A stretch of 13,811 nt of DNA from Firmicutes bacterium UBA7523. GTDB taxonomy: Bacteria > Bacillota > Dethiobacteria > Dethiobacterales > Dethiobacteraceae. Location: NCBI GenBank assembly GCA_002479415.1, contig DLMZ01000009.1, positions 77,308 through 91,118 of the forward strand, read 5' to 3'. Made by a program: the position numbers and the translations under genes. The notes under the pieces are model-generated. The model saw only the letters and a program-made list of their open reading frames with translations, did no database searches and was not told the DNA's origin. Below, in pieces: positions 6,950 through 13,416 of the stretch (position 1 is the stretch's first letter; every line of letters starts with the position of its first letter).

Positions 6950-8050
6950 ATGAGTGCATCTAAAATAAAACGTATAGGCATCCTTACAGGTGGCGGTGAC
7001 TGCCCGGGATTAAACGCAGTTATCCGCGCTGTGGCAAAGACCGCCTTTAACCACTATGGCATAGAGGTTGTCGGTATTACAAACGGATTTCGCGGCATGA
7101 TTGAAAACGATTATTTCTCGATAAATGACTGTCATGTTTCCGGCATTCTCCACCGGGGCGGGACAATTTTAGGAACTACCAACAGGGACAATCCTTTTCG
7201 CTTTCCTGTAGGCACTGATAATGGTACCACAGTATGGGGTGACGTTTCCGACCGAGCCATAGCCAACTTAGAAAAAATGGAAATCGATGTCCTTATTATT
7301 GTGGGCGGAGACGGAAGCTTGATTATTGGCAATGAATTATATAAAAAAGGAGTCCCGGTTATCGGGATTCCTAAAACTATCGACAACGATCTTTCTGCAA
7401 CTGATATAACTTTCGGCTTTGATACCGCTTTAAACACGGCTACTGATGCCATAGACAAGCTTCACACTACAGCAGAGTCCCATCATCGCGTTATGGTTTT
7501 GGAAGTAATGGGGCGTAATGCCGGCTGGATTGCCCTTCATTCAGGCATAGCCGGCGGTGCCGATGTCATCCTAATTCCGGAAATTCCTTTTAATTACCAT
7601 TCTATTTACAAAAAAATTAATGACAGACAAAATCATGGCAAAAAGTTTTCTGTCATAGTTGTGGCTGAGGGCGCCACATTGCCAAAGGGAAATCAGGTTT
7701 ATCAAAAAGAGGTCGAAGAAAATCCCCACCATAGCAAGCTGGGCGGCATTGCTAACATTGTGGGGAGCGAAATTCAAGAACAATTTGATGTTGAAACAAG
7801 GGTTACGGTTCTAGGGCATTTACAGCGCGGCGGCACTCCCACTCCATTTGACCGCATCCTTGCGACCAGATTCGGTGTTAAAGCTGTCGAATTGGCAATG
7901 GAAAAGAATTTTGGCAAAATGGCTTGCCTATGTAACGGAGCCATTAAATCAGCAGCTCTGCAAGAAGCAGTGTCAAAGCAAAAGCTTGTCAAGGCTGACG
8001 GGGAAATTGTAAAGGCCGCTAAATCAGTAGGAATTTCATTTGGTAATTGA
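6950..8050 (+). CDS. pfkA: 6-phosphofructokinase, mixed-substrate (group III) type
   Basis: Glycolytic enzyme converting fructose 6-phosphate to fructose 1,6-bisphosphate in the cytoplasm. The 366 residues exceed the roughly 320 of the E. coli PfkA type and fit the group III family. Visible motifs are the nucleotide loop GGGDCPGLNAVIR (14-26), GGDGS (119-123), PKTIDND (141-147) with Asp145 as the predicted catalytic base, MGRNAGW (187-193) and HLQRGG (290-295). Gly122 is equivalent to E. coli Gly104 and predicts ATP as donor. Lys142 (position 124 in the E. coli-based scheme) is the residue shared with pyrophosphate-using enzymes. The start ATG has GGGAGG 5 nt upstream. It is divergent from pstS across 172 nt and followed by thiD after 11 nt. 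Confidence 0.93.
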   Translation: MSASKIKRIGILTGGGDCPGLNAVIRAVAKTAFNHYGIEVVGITNGFRGMIENDYFSINDCHVSGILHRGGTILGTTNRDNPFRFPVGTDNGTTVWGDVSDRAIANLEKMEIDVLIIVGGDGSLIIGNELYKKGVPVIGIPKTIDNDLSATDITFGFDTALNTATDAIDKLHTTAESHHRVMVLEVMGRNAGWIALHSGIAGGADVILIPEIPFNYHSIYKKINDRQNHGKKFSVIVVAEGATLPKGNQVYQKEVEENPHHSKLGGIANIVGSEIQEQFDVETRVTVLGHLQRGGTPTPFDRILATRFGVKAVELAMEKNFGKMACLCNGAIKSAALQEAVSKQKLVKADGEIVKAAKSVGISFGN

Positions 8051-8061
8051 GGTGAGTCATA

Positions 8062-8853
8062 ATGTATAAAGCACTAACCATAGCCGGCTCCGACTCCGGA
8101 GGCGGCGCCGGCATTCAAACAGATCTTAAAACCTTTGCCGCTCTTGATGTTTACGGTACCAGTGTAATTACGGCACTAACGGCGCAGAACACATTAGGAG
8201 TTCATGGCATTCACGCTGTTCCAGCAAAATTTATTGCCTGCCAGCTTGAGGCTGTGCTCTCCGACATTACGGTGCAAGCAGCAAAAACCGGAATGCTCGG
8301 CGACTCAGAAGTAATTTCCGCTGTTGCTGAAAAGCTAATAAAATACCGGATAAAGAACTTAGTGGTCGACCCCGTTATGGTTGCACAAAGCGGCGACCGG
8401 CTTCTGGAGGAAAGCTCTGTAGAAACTCTGCAAAATAAATTACTGCCGCTGTCTTTGATCGCCACTCCAAATATTCCTGAAGCCGAATTTCTGCTGGGTA
8501 GAAACATTACCAACGTAGGTGAAATGGAAAGTGCCGCTAAAGAAATTCACCTTCTCGGCCCCAGGCATGTTCTCCTCAAGGGAGGACACTTACTCGGCAA
8601 TGAAATGGTTGATGTATTCTATGACGGCAAATCATACTGCCACCTGGCAGAAAAAAAGATTGAAACAAAAAACACCCACGGAACTGGGTGCACATATGCT
8701 GCGGCTATAACAGCCCACCTTGCCCGTGGTTGCACACCGCTGGAGTCGGTAAAACTGGCAAAACACTTTATTACCCAAGCAATACTCCACGGATTCTCCA
8801 TTGGATCTGGTTACGGACCCACCAATCCAATGGCAGGCCTATGCAGGGCTTAA
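8062..8853 (+). CDS. thiD: Hydroxymethylpyrimidine/phosphomethylpyrimidine kinase ThiD
   Basis: Ribokinase-family kinase that phosphorylates hydroxymethylpyrimidine and its monophosphate for thiamine synthesis; some Firmicute relatives act on pyridoxal instead. The 263 residues are normal for ThiD. Seen: N-terminal TIAGSDSGGGAGIQTDLKTF (6-25), which binds the pyrimidine; TALTAQNTLGV; KTGML (75-79); VVDPVMVAQSG (101-111); TPNIPEAEFLLG (135-146); LLKGGH (171-176); and the anion hole HGTGCT (206-211) with Cys210. The ATG has GAGGTGAG upstream, and it follows pfkA by 11 nt, probably co-transcribed. No other thiamine gene and no TPP riboswitch is seen, so the role as part of de novo synthesis or salvage is open. 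The end converges on the rhodanese gene 14 nt away; I see no clear terminator there. Confidence 0.9.
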   Translation: MYKALTIAGSDSGGGAGIQTDLKTFAALDVYGTSVITALTAQNTLGVHGIHAVPAKFIACQLEAVLSDITVQAAKTGMLGDSEVISAVAEKLIKYRIKNLVVDPVMVAQSGDRLLEESSVETLQNKLLPLSLIATPNIPEAEFLLGRNITNVGEMESAAKEIHLLGPRHVLLKGGHLLGNEMVDVFYDGKSYCHLAEKKIETKNTHGTGCTYAAAITAHLARGCTPLESVKLAKHFITQAILHGFSIGSGYGPTNPMAGLCRA

Positions 8854-8867
8854 CTAAACGCCCAAGT

Positions 8868-9137
8868 TTAATACCGACAGCCTCCTTCTCCCTCTTCCGT
8901 AGAGCCTGCCCATGATATCATGCCCCCGGCAAGATTATAGACTGAGGTAAAACCCCACTTGGCTAAAAGTGCCGCAGCAGTACTGCTGCGGTTGCCGCTG
9001 CGGCAAACTATAACTATGTTACTATCCTTATTCAGCAAGCCCTGCCTTGCCTCCAATTCTCCCAACGGCAACAAGCAAGCGCCTCGAATCCTGCCGGTAT
9101 CAAATTCGTTTTTTTCACGCACATCAATCAACAGCAT
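8868..9137 (-). CDS. Rhodanese-like sulfurtransferase domain (probably the 3' part of a frameshifted gene)
   Basis: An 89-residue single rhodanese domain. It has LLIDVREKNEFDTGRIRGA near the start, the active-site loop CRSGNRSS with the sulfur-carrying cysteine, and the closing motif YNLAGGMISWAG. Rhodaneses move sulfane sulfur on this cysteine; the natural partner here is unknown. The ATG at 9137 is a poor start: AAAGGA nearly touches it and the domain lacks residues normally before LLIDVR. Upstream, in another frame, a start with a good ribosome binding site (9234) encodes a TM segment and runs into the same sequence; see the 9124-9234 entry. It is the last gene of the minus-strand cluster. 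Confidence 0.75.
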   Translation of the reverse strand: MLLIDVREKNEFDTGRIRGACLLPLGELEARQGLLNKDSNIVIVCRSGNRSSTAAALLAKWGFTSVYNLAGGMISWAGSTEEGEGGCRY

Positions 9138-9234
9138 ATCCTTTGGAATGTTTTAAAGGGATCCGAACAGGCAATTTGTAATACGACAATACCCCTAGGC
9201 ACAGGAAAAACATCAAATAAGTAAAAACACGCAT
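9124..9234 (-). CDS. Short membrane-anchor frame, likely the displaced N-terminus of the rhodanese
   Basis: A 36-residue reading frame beginning MRVFTYLMFFLCLGVLSYYK, one TM helix (about 5-19) followed by basic residues, ending in TGA inside the rhodanese. AGGGGG lies 6 nt before its ATG, a much better start signal than that of the rhodanese frame. At bases 9151-9157 (TTTAAAA on the coding strand), loss of one A would join VRIPL directly to NIPKDMLLIDVRE and give a membrane-anchored rhodanese of about 121 residues. I infer one gene broken by a one-base insertion, a sequencing error, or less likely recoding. Independently it has no recognisable function. Confidence 0.55.
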   Translation of the reverse strand: MRVFTYLMFFLCLGVLSYYKLPVRIPLKHSKGYAVD

Positions 9235-9281
9235 AGGGCACCCCCTGCTTCCTATTTATGCAAACTATTACAGGGTAAGAT

Positions 9282-10124
9282 TCAGTCTTGACCTTGTTTT
9301 TTGCCGTATGGAATCGGGATGAACTGTACAGAGGGGCGAATACGCATTGGCTGTGGGAAATGGTCCATCAGCTCGTAAATTTCATCAGGTAGAACACCAC
9401 ATGCAGGCAAGCCTAATGTGCTAAGCTCACTGCAGGATATGGGATAATCGTGAGTCCATTGACCTTCAGTCAAAACAGCGGAAACTTCCCGTGCTTTGTT
9501 TTCGCCAAGCTTGTCCAGCAAGATGCTATAAACAGTCTTTCTCACTTGGTTAATGGCTTTTTCCGCAACATCTGCTAATATAAGTGTTTCGTCATCTACC
9601 TCATTAATATCCTTTGCCTTAACTGCTTTTAAGATGGAAGCGGCGGGAAAACGACCGATTTGCGGATCAACCGGCCCCAGGACAGCATTACCGTCCATCA
9701 GCACTTCATCGGCTGCTAAAGCAATTAATGTTCCGCCAGACATGGCATAGTGAGGAACAAAAACAGTTACCTTGGCAGGATGTTTTTTTATAGCATTGGC
9801 AATTTGTTCCGAAGCCAACACTAAGCCTCCTGGAGTATGGAGCAGGATGTCAATAGGCATCTCCGGCGGAGTAAGGCGGATGGCGCGAAGCACCTGTTCA
9901 GAGTCTTCTATGTTTATAAACTTAGTTATCGGTATTCCCAATATCGATAATGACTCCTGCCTGTGAATCATTGTAATAACACGTGAATTCCTCTTATTCT
10001 CCAGGTTGCGAATTAAGCGTACACGCTGCGCTTCTAAACGGGCTTGTTTAAGCATGGGAGTTATCGCGGAAAGTATAAAAAATAACCAGATAATTTGCAG
10101 TATACTAACATCAGCCACTAACAT
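9282..10124 (-). CDS. Membrane-anchored ClpP-class serine protease, SDH_sah (serine dehydrogenase proteinase) family
   Basis: About 280 residues. An N-terminal TM helix (about 9-24, LQIIWLFFILSAI) is followed by a charged coiled segment (27-50) and a ClpP/crotonase-fold domain. Seen: oxyanion-type HTPGG (97-101), the nucleophile motif HYAMSGGTLIALAADEV with Ser130, and GPVDPQIG (151-158). In SppA-like relatives the base is a lysine further along; Lys167 or Lys170 are candidates, but I cannot confirm either. Numbering is from the GTG at 10127. The start is uncertain between GTG 10127, ATG 10124 and GTG 10118, all close to GAGGGGTGAT; ATG is used here. It begins 15 nt after the FtsA-like gene, so the two are almost certainly co-transcribed. 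Family members are annotated as proteases; the substrate is unknown. Confidence 0.85.
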   Translation of the reverse strand: MLVADVSILQIIWLFFILSAITPMLKQARLEAQRVRLIRNLENKRNSRVITMIHRQESLSILGIPITKFINIEDSEQVLRAIRLTPPEMPIDILLHTPGGLVLASEQIANAIKKHPAKVTVFVPHYAMSGGTLIALAADEVLMDGNAVLGPVDPQIGRFPAASILKAVKAKDINEVDDETLILADVAEKAINQVRKTVYSILLDKLGENKAREVSAVLTEGQWTHDYPISCSELSTLGLPACGVLPDEIYELMDHFPQPMRIRPSVQFIPIPYGKKQGQD

Positions 10125-10139
10125 CACCCCTCTTACTAT

Positions 10140-12281
10140 TTATTCTGACCAACCAATTTCCAGCTGATCACCATGCTTAATCGCTGTGGCAAACTGGGCA
10201 TCTCGTCCGTTAACCTTTAAAACCAAACGATTCATTCCATTAGGAGGTGTGGGGCTAAAGTCAATAATATTGATGACTTCAGCTAAGTTAATCTTATAAT
10301 CTATTTCTTGTATTTCAACAATATCGCCTTCCCGCAGAAAGAAGTCAGAAGAAACTTCTTTGCCGTTTACGCTAAAATGGACATCTTTGGCCGGGATAAC
10401 AATTGCCCCGCCATTAACATTTACTTCTATCTTGCCACTTCTTGCCGGAGTTAAATCCCCCACAGTCGGATAGTTACCGTCATTAATAATCTCTATATTA
10501 TCGCCGTCGGAAACTTCACTGTCATGAACAGAAATATTTCCGTTTATTTTAATTACTTTAGGACCGTAGGGAATCTGTACCTTTTCCCCATTTAGCAATA
10601 CACTAATAAAGCCGCCTTCCAACTCCTGCTCCATCCCAAGCTGGTGAAAGACCCAAGATAGAGGCATTGTTTTAAGGACTTTAAGTCTATCTCGATCCAC
10701 TAATTCTGTCTCAGGTCTTAACTCTTGTCCCCCGCGAAACACAGGCGGCATTAAATTACGGCTCCGGCCGTTAACAATAATCCGAAATGGGGGAAACTTA
10801 GTCAAGAAAACAGCAGTATTCAGCCTTGCATCCGCACCGCCTTTGGCAGAAACAAAAGAAATACTGTCTCCTTGAGAAATACAGCTTTCCAGCGTTCCAT
10901 CCCGGCCGTCAATACTAATCTTGGCCATCTCGCCCATCTCGCCAGGGATTGTAACAACAGAGCCGTTTACTTCCAGGGTAATGCCTTTACCCGGCGGCCC
11001 CACAAGCTCCCGTGAGGAAACTCCCACTGCAAGCAGAGCGTCAGCTACACTGCTGCGGCCAAGGTCCATAACGTCCACAGCTTGATTATTTACCTCTACA
11101 CGATAAAAGCGCAGCGCTTCTCCCGTTATTGCCGTATCGGCGATACCTAGCGGTGTTACCAGCTCCGGCCCGAAGTACTTCCGTGTTTTACTTGGCAAAT
11201 GCTTAACCATTTCTTTCCCTTTAATTGTCACACGGGCAGAATCCATCCCCAGCTTTTCGGCAATTACTCCCGTCAAGCCATAAGTCATACTGCCGCCGCC
11301 CACACAAAATACAGCTTGAGGTGTGTTTATATTACTTTTAAGAATGGCTGCCGCAATTTTTTCTCCCAACGATACTAAAGCAGGTAATAACGACTGGCGA
11401 ACCTCTGCTGCCGGAACTGACATTTCCTCGCCCAGTATGTTACTAAAGCTGAGCAGTCCGTCATTATGCAGCTCCCTTTTTAAACTTTCCGCCGTCATGA
11501 AATCCAACAAATAGTTTTGACATAAGGCATCAGTTAATTCATCGCCCGCTTCCGGCACCATATCATAAGCAAAAATAGATCCATCTTTTGTTATGGCAAT
11601 ATCCGATGTTCCTGCGCCTATATCCACCAGGGCAACATTTAGCCGCCTCATCCCATCTGGAACAGCCATACGTAATGCGGCAATAGGCTCAAGCGTCAAG
11701 CTTTGCAGTTTCAAGCCTGCTAAATCAAGCACACTACGCAAAGAATCTACCACAATTCTTGGCAAAAAGGTTGCGATTACTTCACACGATGCGACAGTTC
11801 CCTTTTGCCCAATCAGGTTACCGATAGGCAGGCCGTCCAGCATAAATCGAACAACACTGTAACCCACACAATGATATTGTTCAATAAAGCGATTTTTGCC
11901 TCCTGGACTAGACAATAATTGTTGCTGAGCCCGTTGAACGGCAGCATACTCCAAACGCAGAACATCCTCACTAATAATTCGGCTTGAAGATTTTACATGT
12001 ACCTCTGCCTGCCCTCGATTAGTAGAAAGCATGCGTCCTGCAGCAGCAACAGCAGCAGCATCTACTTTATAGTTAACTTTTTCTTCCAGGCGCATGCGTA
12101 CTTGTGAAACCACTGAAGCTACCTTAGGAATATCATGTATTTGTCCATCAAGCATCGCACGGGTATCATGTTCCATCGTCTCCACAGCTTTTAGCGATAA
12201 GCCCTCACTTCCTCGTTCAAAAAGAAGTCCTGTAACCTTTCGTGTCCCCACATCAAGTGCAAATATTACTTGGTCCGTCAT
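10140..12281 (-). CDS. FtsA-like actin-fold protein with C-terminal VNG/GD repeat domains
   Basis: A 713-residue protein in two halves. Residues 1-390 are an FtsA/PilM-type actin fold: phosphate-1 loop ALDVGTRKVTG (8-18), a region like the FtsA 1C subdomain (about 92-190, with ISEDVLRLEYAAV and GLKLQSLTLEPIAAL), phosphate-2 VDIGAGTSDIAI (219-230) and adenosine motif CVGGGS (326-331). Residues about 395-713 hold several short units sharing V-x-VNG followed by an (E/D)GD-x-(I/L)-x-I turn, near 435-480, 499-535, 559-600, 617-660 and 686-711, resembling beta-grasp (ThiS/TGS-like) repeats. The terminal amphipathic helix of true FtsA is absent, so I do not call it ftsA. The ATG has GGAGG 6 nt upstream. 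It lies 68 nt after the hydrolase gene. ATP binding is likely; the process is unknown. Confidence 0.85.
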   Translation of the reverse strand: MTDQVIFALDVGTRKVTGLLFERGSEGLSLKAVETMEHDTRAMLDGQIHDIPKVASVVSQVRMRLEEKVNYKVDAAAVAAAGRMLSTNRGQAEVHVKSSSRIISEDVLRLEYAAVQRAQQQLLSSPGGKNRFIEQYHCVGYSVVRFMLDGLPIGNLIGQKGTVASCEVIATFLPRIVVDSLRSVLDLAGLKLQSLTLEPIAALRMAVPDGMRRLNVALVDIGAGTSDIAITKDGSIFAYDMVPEAGDELTDALCQNYLLDFMTAESLKRELHNDGLLSFSNILGEEMSVPAAEVRQSLLPALVSLGEKIAAAILKSNINTPQAVFCVGGGSMTYGLTGVIAEKLGMDSARVTIKGKEMVKHLPSKTRKYFGPELVTPLGIADTAITGEALRFYRVEVNNQAVDVMDLGRSSVADALLAVGVSSRELVGPPGKGITLEVNGSVVTIPGEMGEMAKISIDGRDGTLESCISQGDSISFVSAKGGADARLNTAVFLTKFPPFRIIVNGRSRNLMPPVFRGGQELRPETELVDRDRLKVLKTMPLSWVFHQLGMEQELEGGFISVLLNGEKVQIPYGPKVIKINGNISVHDSEVSDGDNIEIINDGNYPTVGDLTPARSGKIEVNVNGGAIVIPAKDVHFSVNGKEVSSDFFLREGDIVEIQEIDYKINLAEVINIIDFSPTPPNGMNRLVLKVNGRDAQFATAIKHGDQLEIGWSE

Positions 12282-12349
12282 GTTTCCCCTCCGGTTTTCG
12301 CTACAAGTATTATTCTACAACCGCCAAACTTTTCCTTTATTAATGGAAT

Positions 12350-13081
12350 CTAAAGAAAATATACTGACCCCGCTGAAGCCAACTCAACATTGCGGAAATA
12401 TTCAGAAGCCTCGTTACGCGAGATCTCAAGATCACGTTCGGGATAATGATGAGTGAGCACTAATCTTTTTACACCTGCTTCTGACGCAATTTTCCCAGCC
12501 TGATACGCAGCAAGATGATTGGGAAGACCCTTTTCAATATCTTTCCTTAAATAATTAGCTTCACAAAGAAATAAGTCTGCTCCCTCAGCCAATCCCGTCA
12601 ATTGCGGAAAATACTCTGTGTCCCCTGAGTAAACCAGCTTGTGATCCTCGGATTCCACAGTAATTATGTTAGACATGTATGCATGGACAGCAGGGCTGAA
12701 TGATATCTTCAAGCTGCCCACATTAAGTTTGGTTTCGGCGGTAACAGCATGCGCTTTTACAAAATCTTTATAATTTAATCGATTAAACTCTTCAGCCGGC
12801 TCTCCAGGTGAATAAACATTTAGCATCCCTTTGTCCAACCGAATATTATTAAGCATAATTGCATACCGCATTATCATTAGGTCGCTGACATGGTCACTAT
12901 GCAAATGGCTTAAAATAACCGCGTCTAAGTTCCACGGCTCAATATAGTAACGAAGGCGTCCAAGCACTCCGTTTCCGCAATCCAGCAGGATTGCAGACCC
13001 TTGATGTTCTACTAAGTAGCCGGAGCAACACTCTCCGGCGGCGGGATACGGTCCGTAACACCCAATCACTGTTAAGCGCAA
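12350..13081 (-). CDS. Metallo-beta-lactamase-fold hydrolase, YhfI / RNase Z-like
   Basis: Predicted metal-dependent hydrolase of 243 residues. Numbered from the TTG start, metal ligands are His59, His61, Asp63 and His64 in SHLHSDH, His133 in AVHAYMSN, Asp154 in YSGDTEYF and a histidine in LTHHYP (211-212). The N-terminus MRLTVIGCYGPYP and the SGYLVEHQG / LLDCGNGVLG segments resemble B. subtilis YhfI, whose substrate is not settled; related folds include RNase Z and cyclic phosphodiesterases. The frame opens at GTG 13090, but AGGAGTGAT (13086-13094) has its AGGAG core 8 nt before the TTG at 13081, and that start matches the family. It is the first gene behind the 13144-13173 promoter, followed by the FtsA-like gene. 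Confidence 0.88.
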   Translation of the reverse strand: MRLTVIGCYGPYPAAGECCSGYLVEHQGSAILLDCGNGVLGRLRYYIEPWNLDAVILSHLHSDHVSDLMIMRYAIMLNNIRLDKGMLNVYSPGEPAEEFNRLNYKDFVKAHAVTAETKLNVGSLKISFSPAVHAYMSNIITVESEDHKLVYSGDTEYFPQLTGLAEGADLFLCEANYLRKDIEKGLPNHLAAYQAGKIASEAGVKRLVLTHHYPERDLEISRNEASEYFRNVELASAGSVYFL

Positions 13082-13085
13082 GCCT

Positions 13086-13094
13086 ATCACTCCT
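13086..13094 (-). promoter_or_regulatory. Ribosome binding site deciding the hydrolase start
   Basis: AGGAGTGAT, whose AGGAG core is 8 nt before TTG 13081. It overlaps the alternative GTG at 13090, which therefore has no proper site. Confidence 0.65.
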
Positions 13095-13143
13095 GTCTTC
13101 GTCTCAATCTATTCTACCGCAATCCACCTATAATCCTGCTTTT

Positions 13144-13173
13144 AATATAATTTTTTATTACCAACACTGTCAA
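13144..13173 (-). promoter_or_regulatory. Vegetative promoter for the hydrolase/FtsA-like cluster
   Basis: Perfect -35 TTGACA (13168-13173), 18-nt spacer, -10 TATATT (13144-13149); TTATAT at 17 nt is an equivalent reading. The expected start near 13137 leaves a leader of about 56 nt. No other convincing promoter is seen before the next three genes, so it may drive the whole cluster down to 8868. Confidence 0.65.
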
Positions 13174-13220
13174 ATATTTAGCGAGTTATTTTTTGTTGAG
13201 CGCTAATACTAAAACGAAAG

Positions 13221-13234
13221 AAACTTATAAGTTT
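13221..13234. repeat. 14-bp perfect palindrome
   Basis: AAACTTATAAGTTT lies 18 nt upstream of the ATG of the 52-residue gene, just before its ribosome binding site. It could be an operator or contain a -10-like TATAAG, but no well-spaced -35 is present. The function is unknown. Confidence 0.4.
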
Positions 13235-13252
13235 GCAAGGGGGTGTTACCAG

Positions 13253-13411
13253 ATGTCATTTTACCCTGAGCCCTGGAAAAAAGAAAAAGAAGATGATGTT
13301 GAGATTGCAGAAGATTTGTCGGCCATGGAGGCACTGGACCCTCAAAACGAGTCTGCCGACAACAAATCACTCTTTAGACGTTTTTGGGAAAAATTGCTTA
13401 ATAACGGGTGA
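13253..13411 (+). CDS. Small acidic hypothetical protein (52 aa)
   Basis: Not recognised. The start is ATG 13253, with AAGGGGGTG ending 7 nt upstream; a longer frame to TTG 13193 lacks a binding site and includes the upstream palindrome. The N-terminal MSFYPEPWKK leads into a strongly acidic middle (residues 11-36, rich in Glu/Asp), then a basic, aromatic C-terminal segment KSLFRRFWEKLLNNG that could form an amphipathic helix. There is no signal peptide or cysteine. It has 13 acidic against 7 basic side chains. Its stop is 5 nt before the next gene and part of that gene's ribosome binding site (GGGTGA), suggesting coupling. Confidence 0.6.
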   Translation: MSFYPEPWKKEKEDDVEIAEDLSAMEALDPQNESADNKSLFRRFWEKLLNNG

Positions 13412-13416
13412 TTATA

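Noticed and set aside
8854..8875. TAAAC/GTTTA inverted repeat as a convergent terminator between thiD and the rhodanese
   Set aside because: The stem is only 5 bp, AT-rich and without a T-run; too weak to support a terminator.
8911..8922. Perfect palindrome CATGATATCATG
   Set aside because: It encodes the conserved GGMISW end of the rhodanese domain, so protein constraint explains it.
12036..12064. CAG/GCA-like trinucleotide run
   Set aside because: It is an alanine-rich coding stretch (DAAAVAAAG) of the FtsA-like protein, not an independent repeat.
10140..12281. Naming the gene ftsA
   Set aside because: It is much longer than FtsA, lacks the C-terminal membrane-targeting helix, has repeat domains instead, and has no ftsZ beside it.
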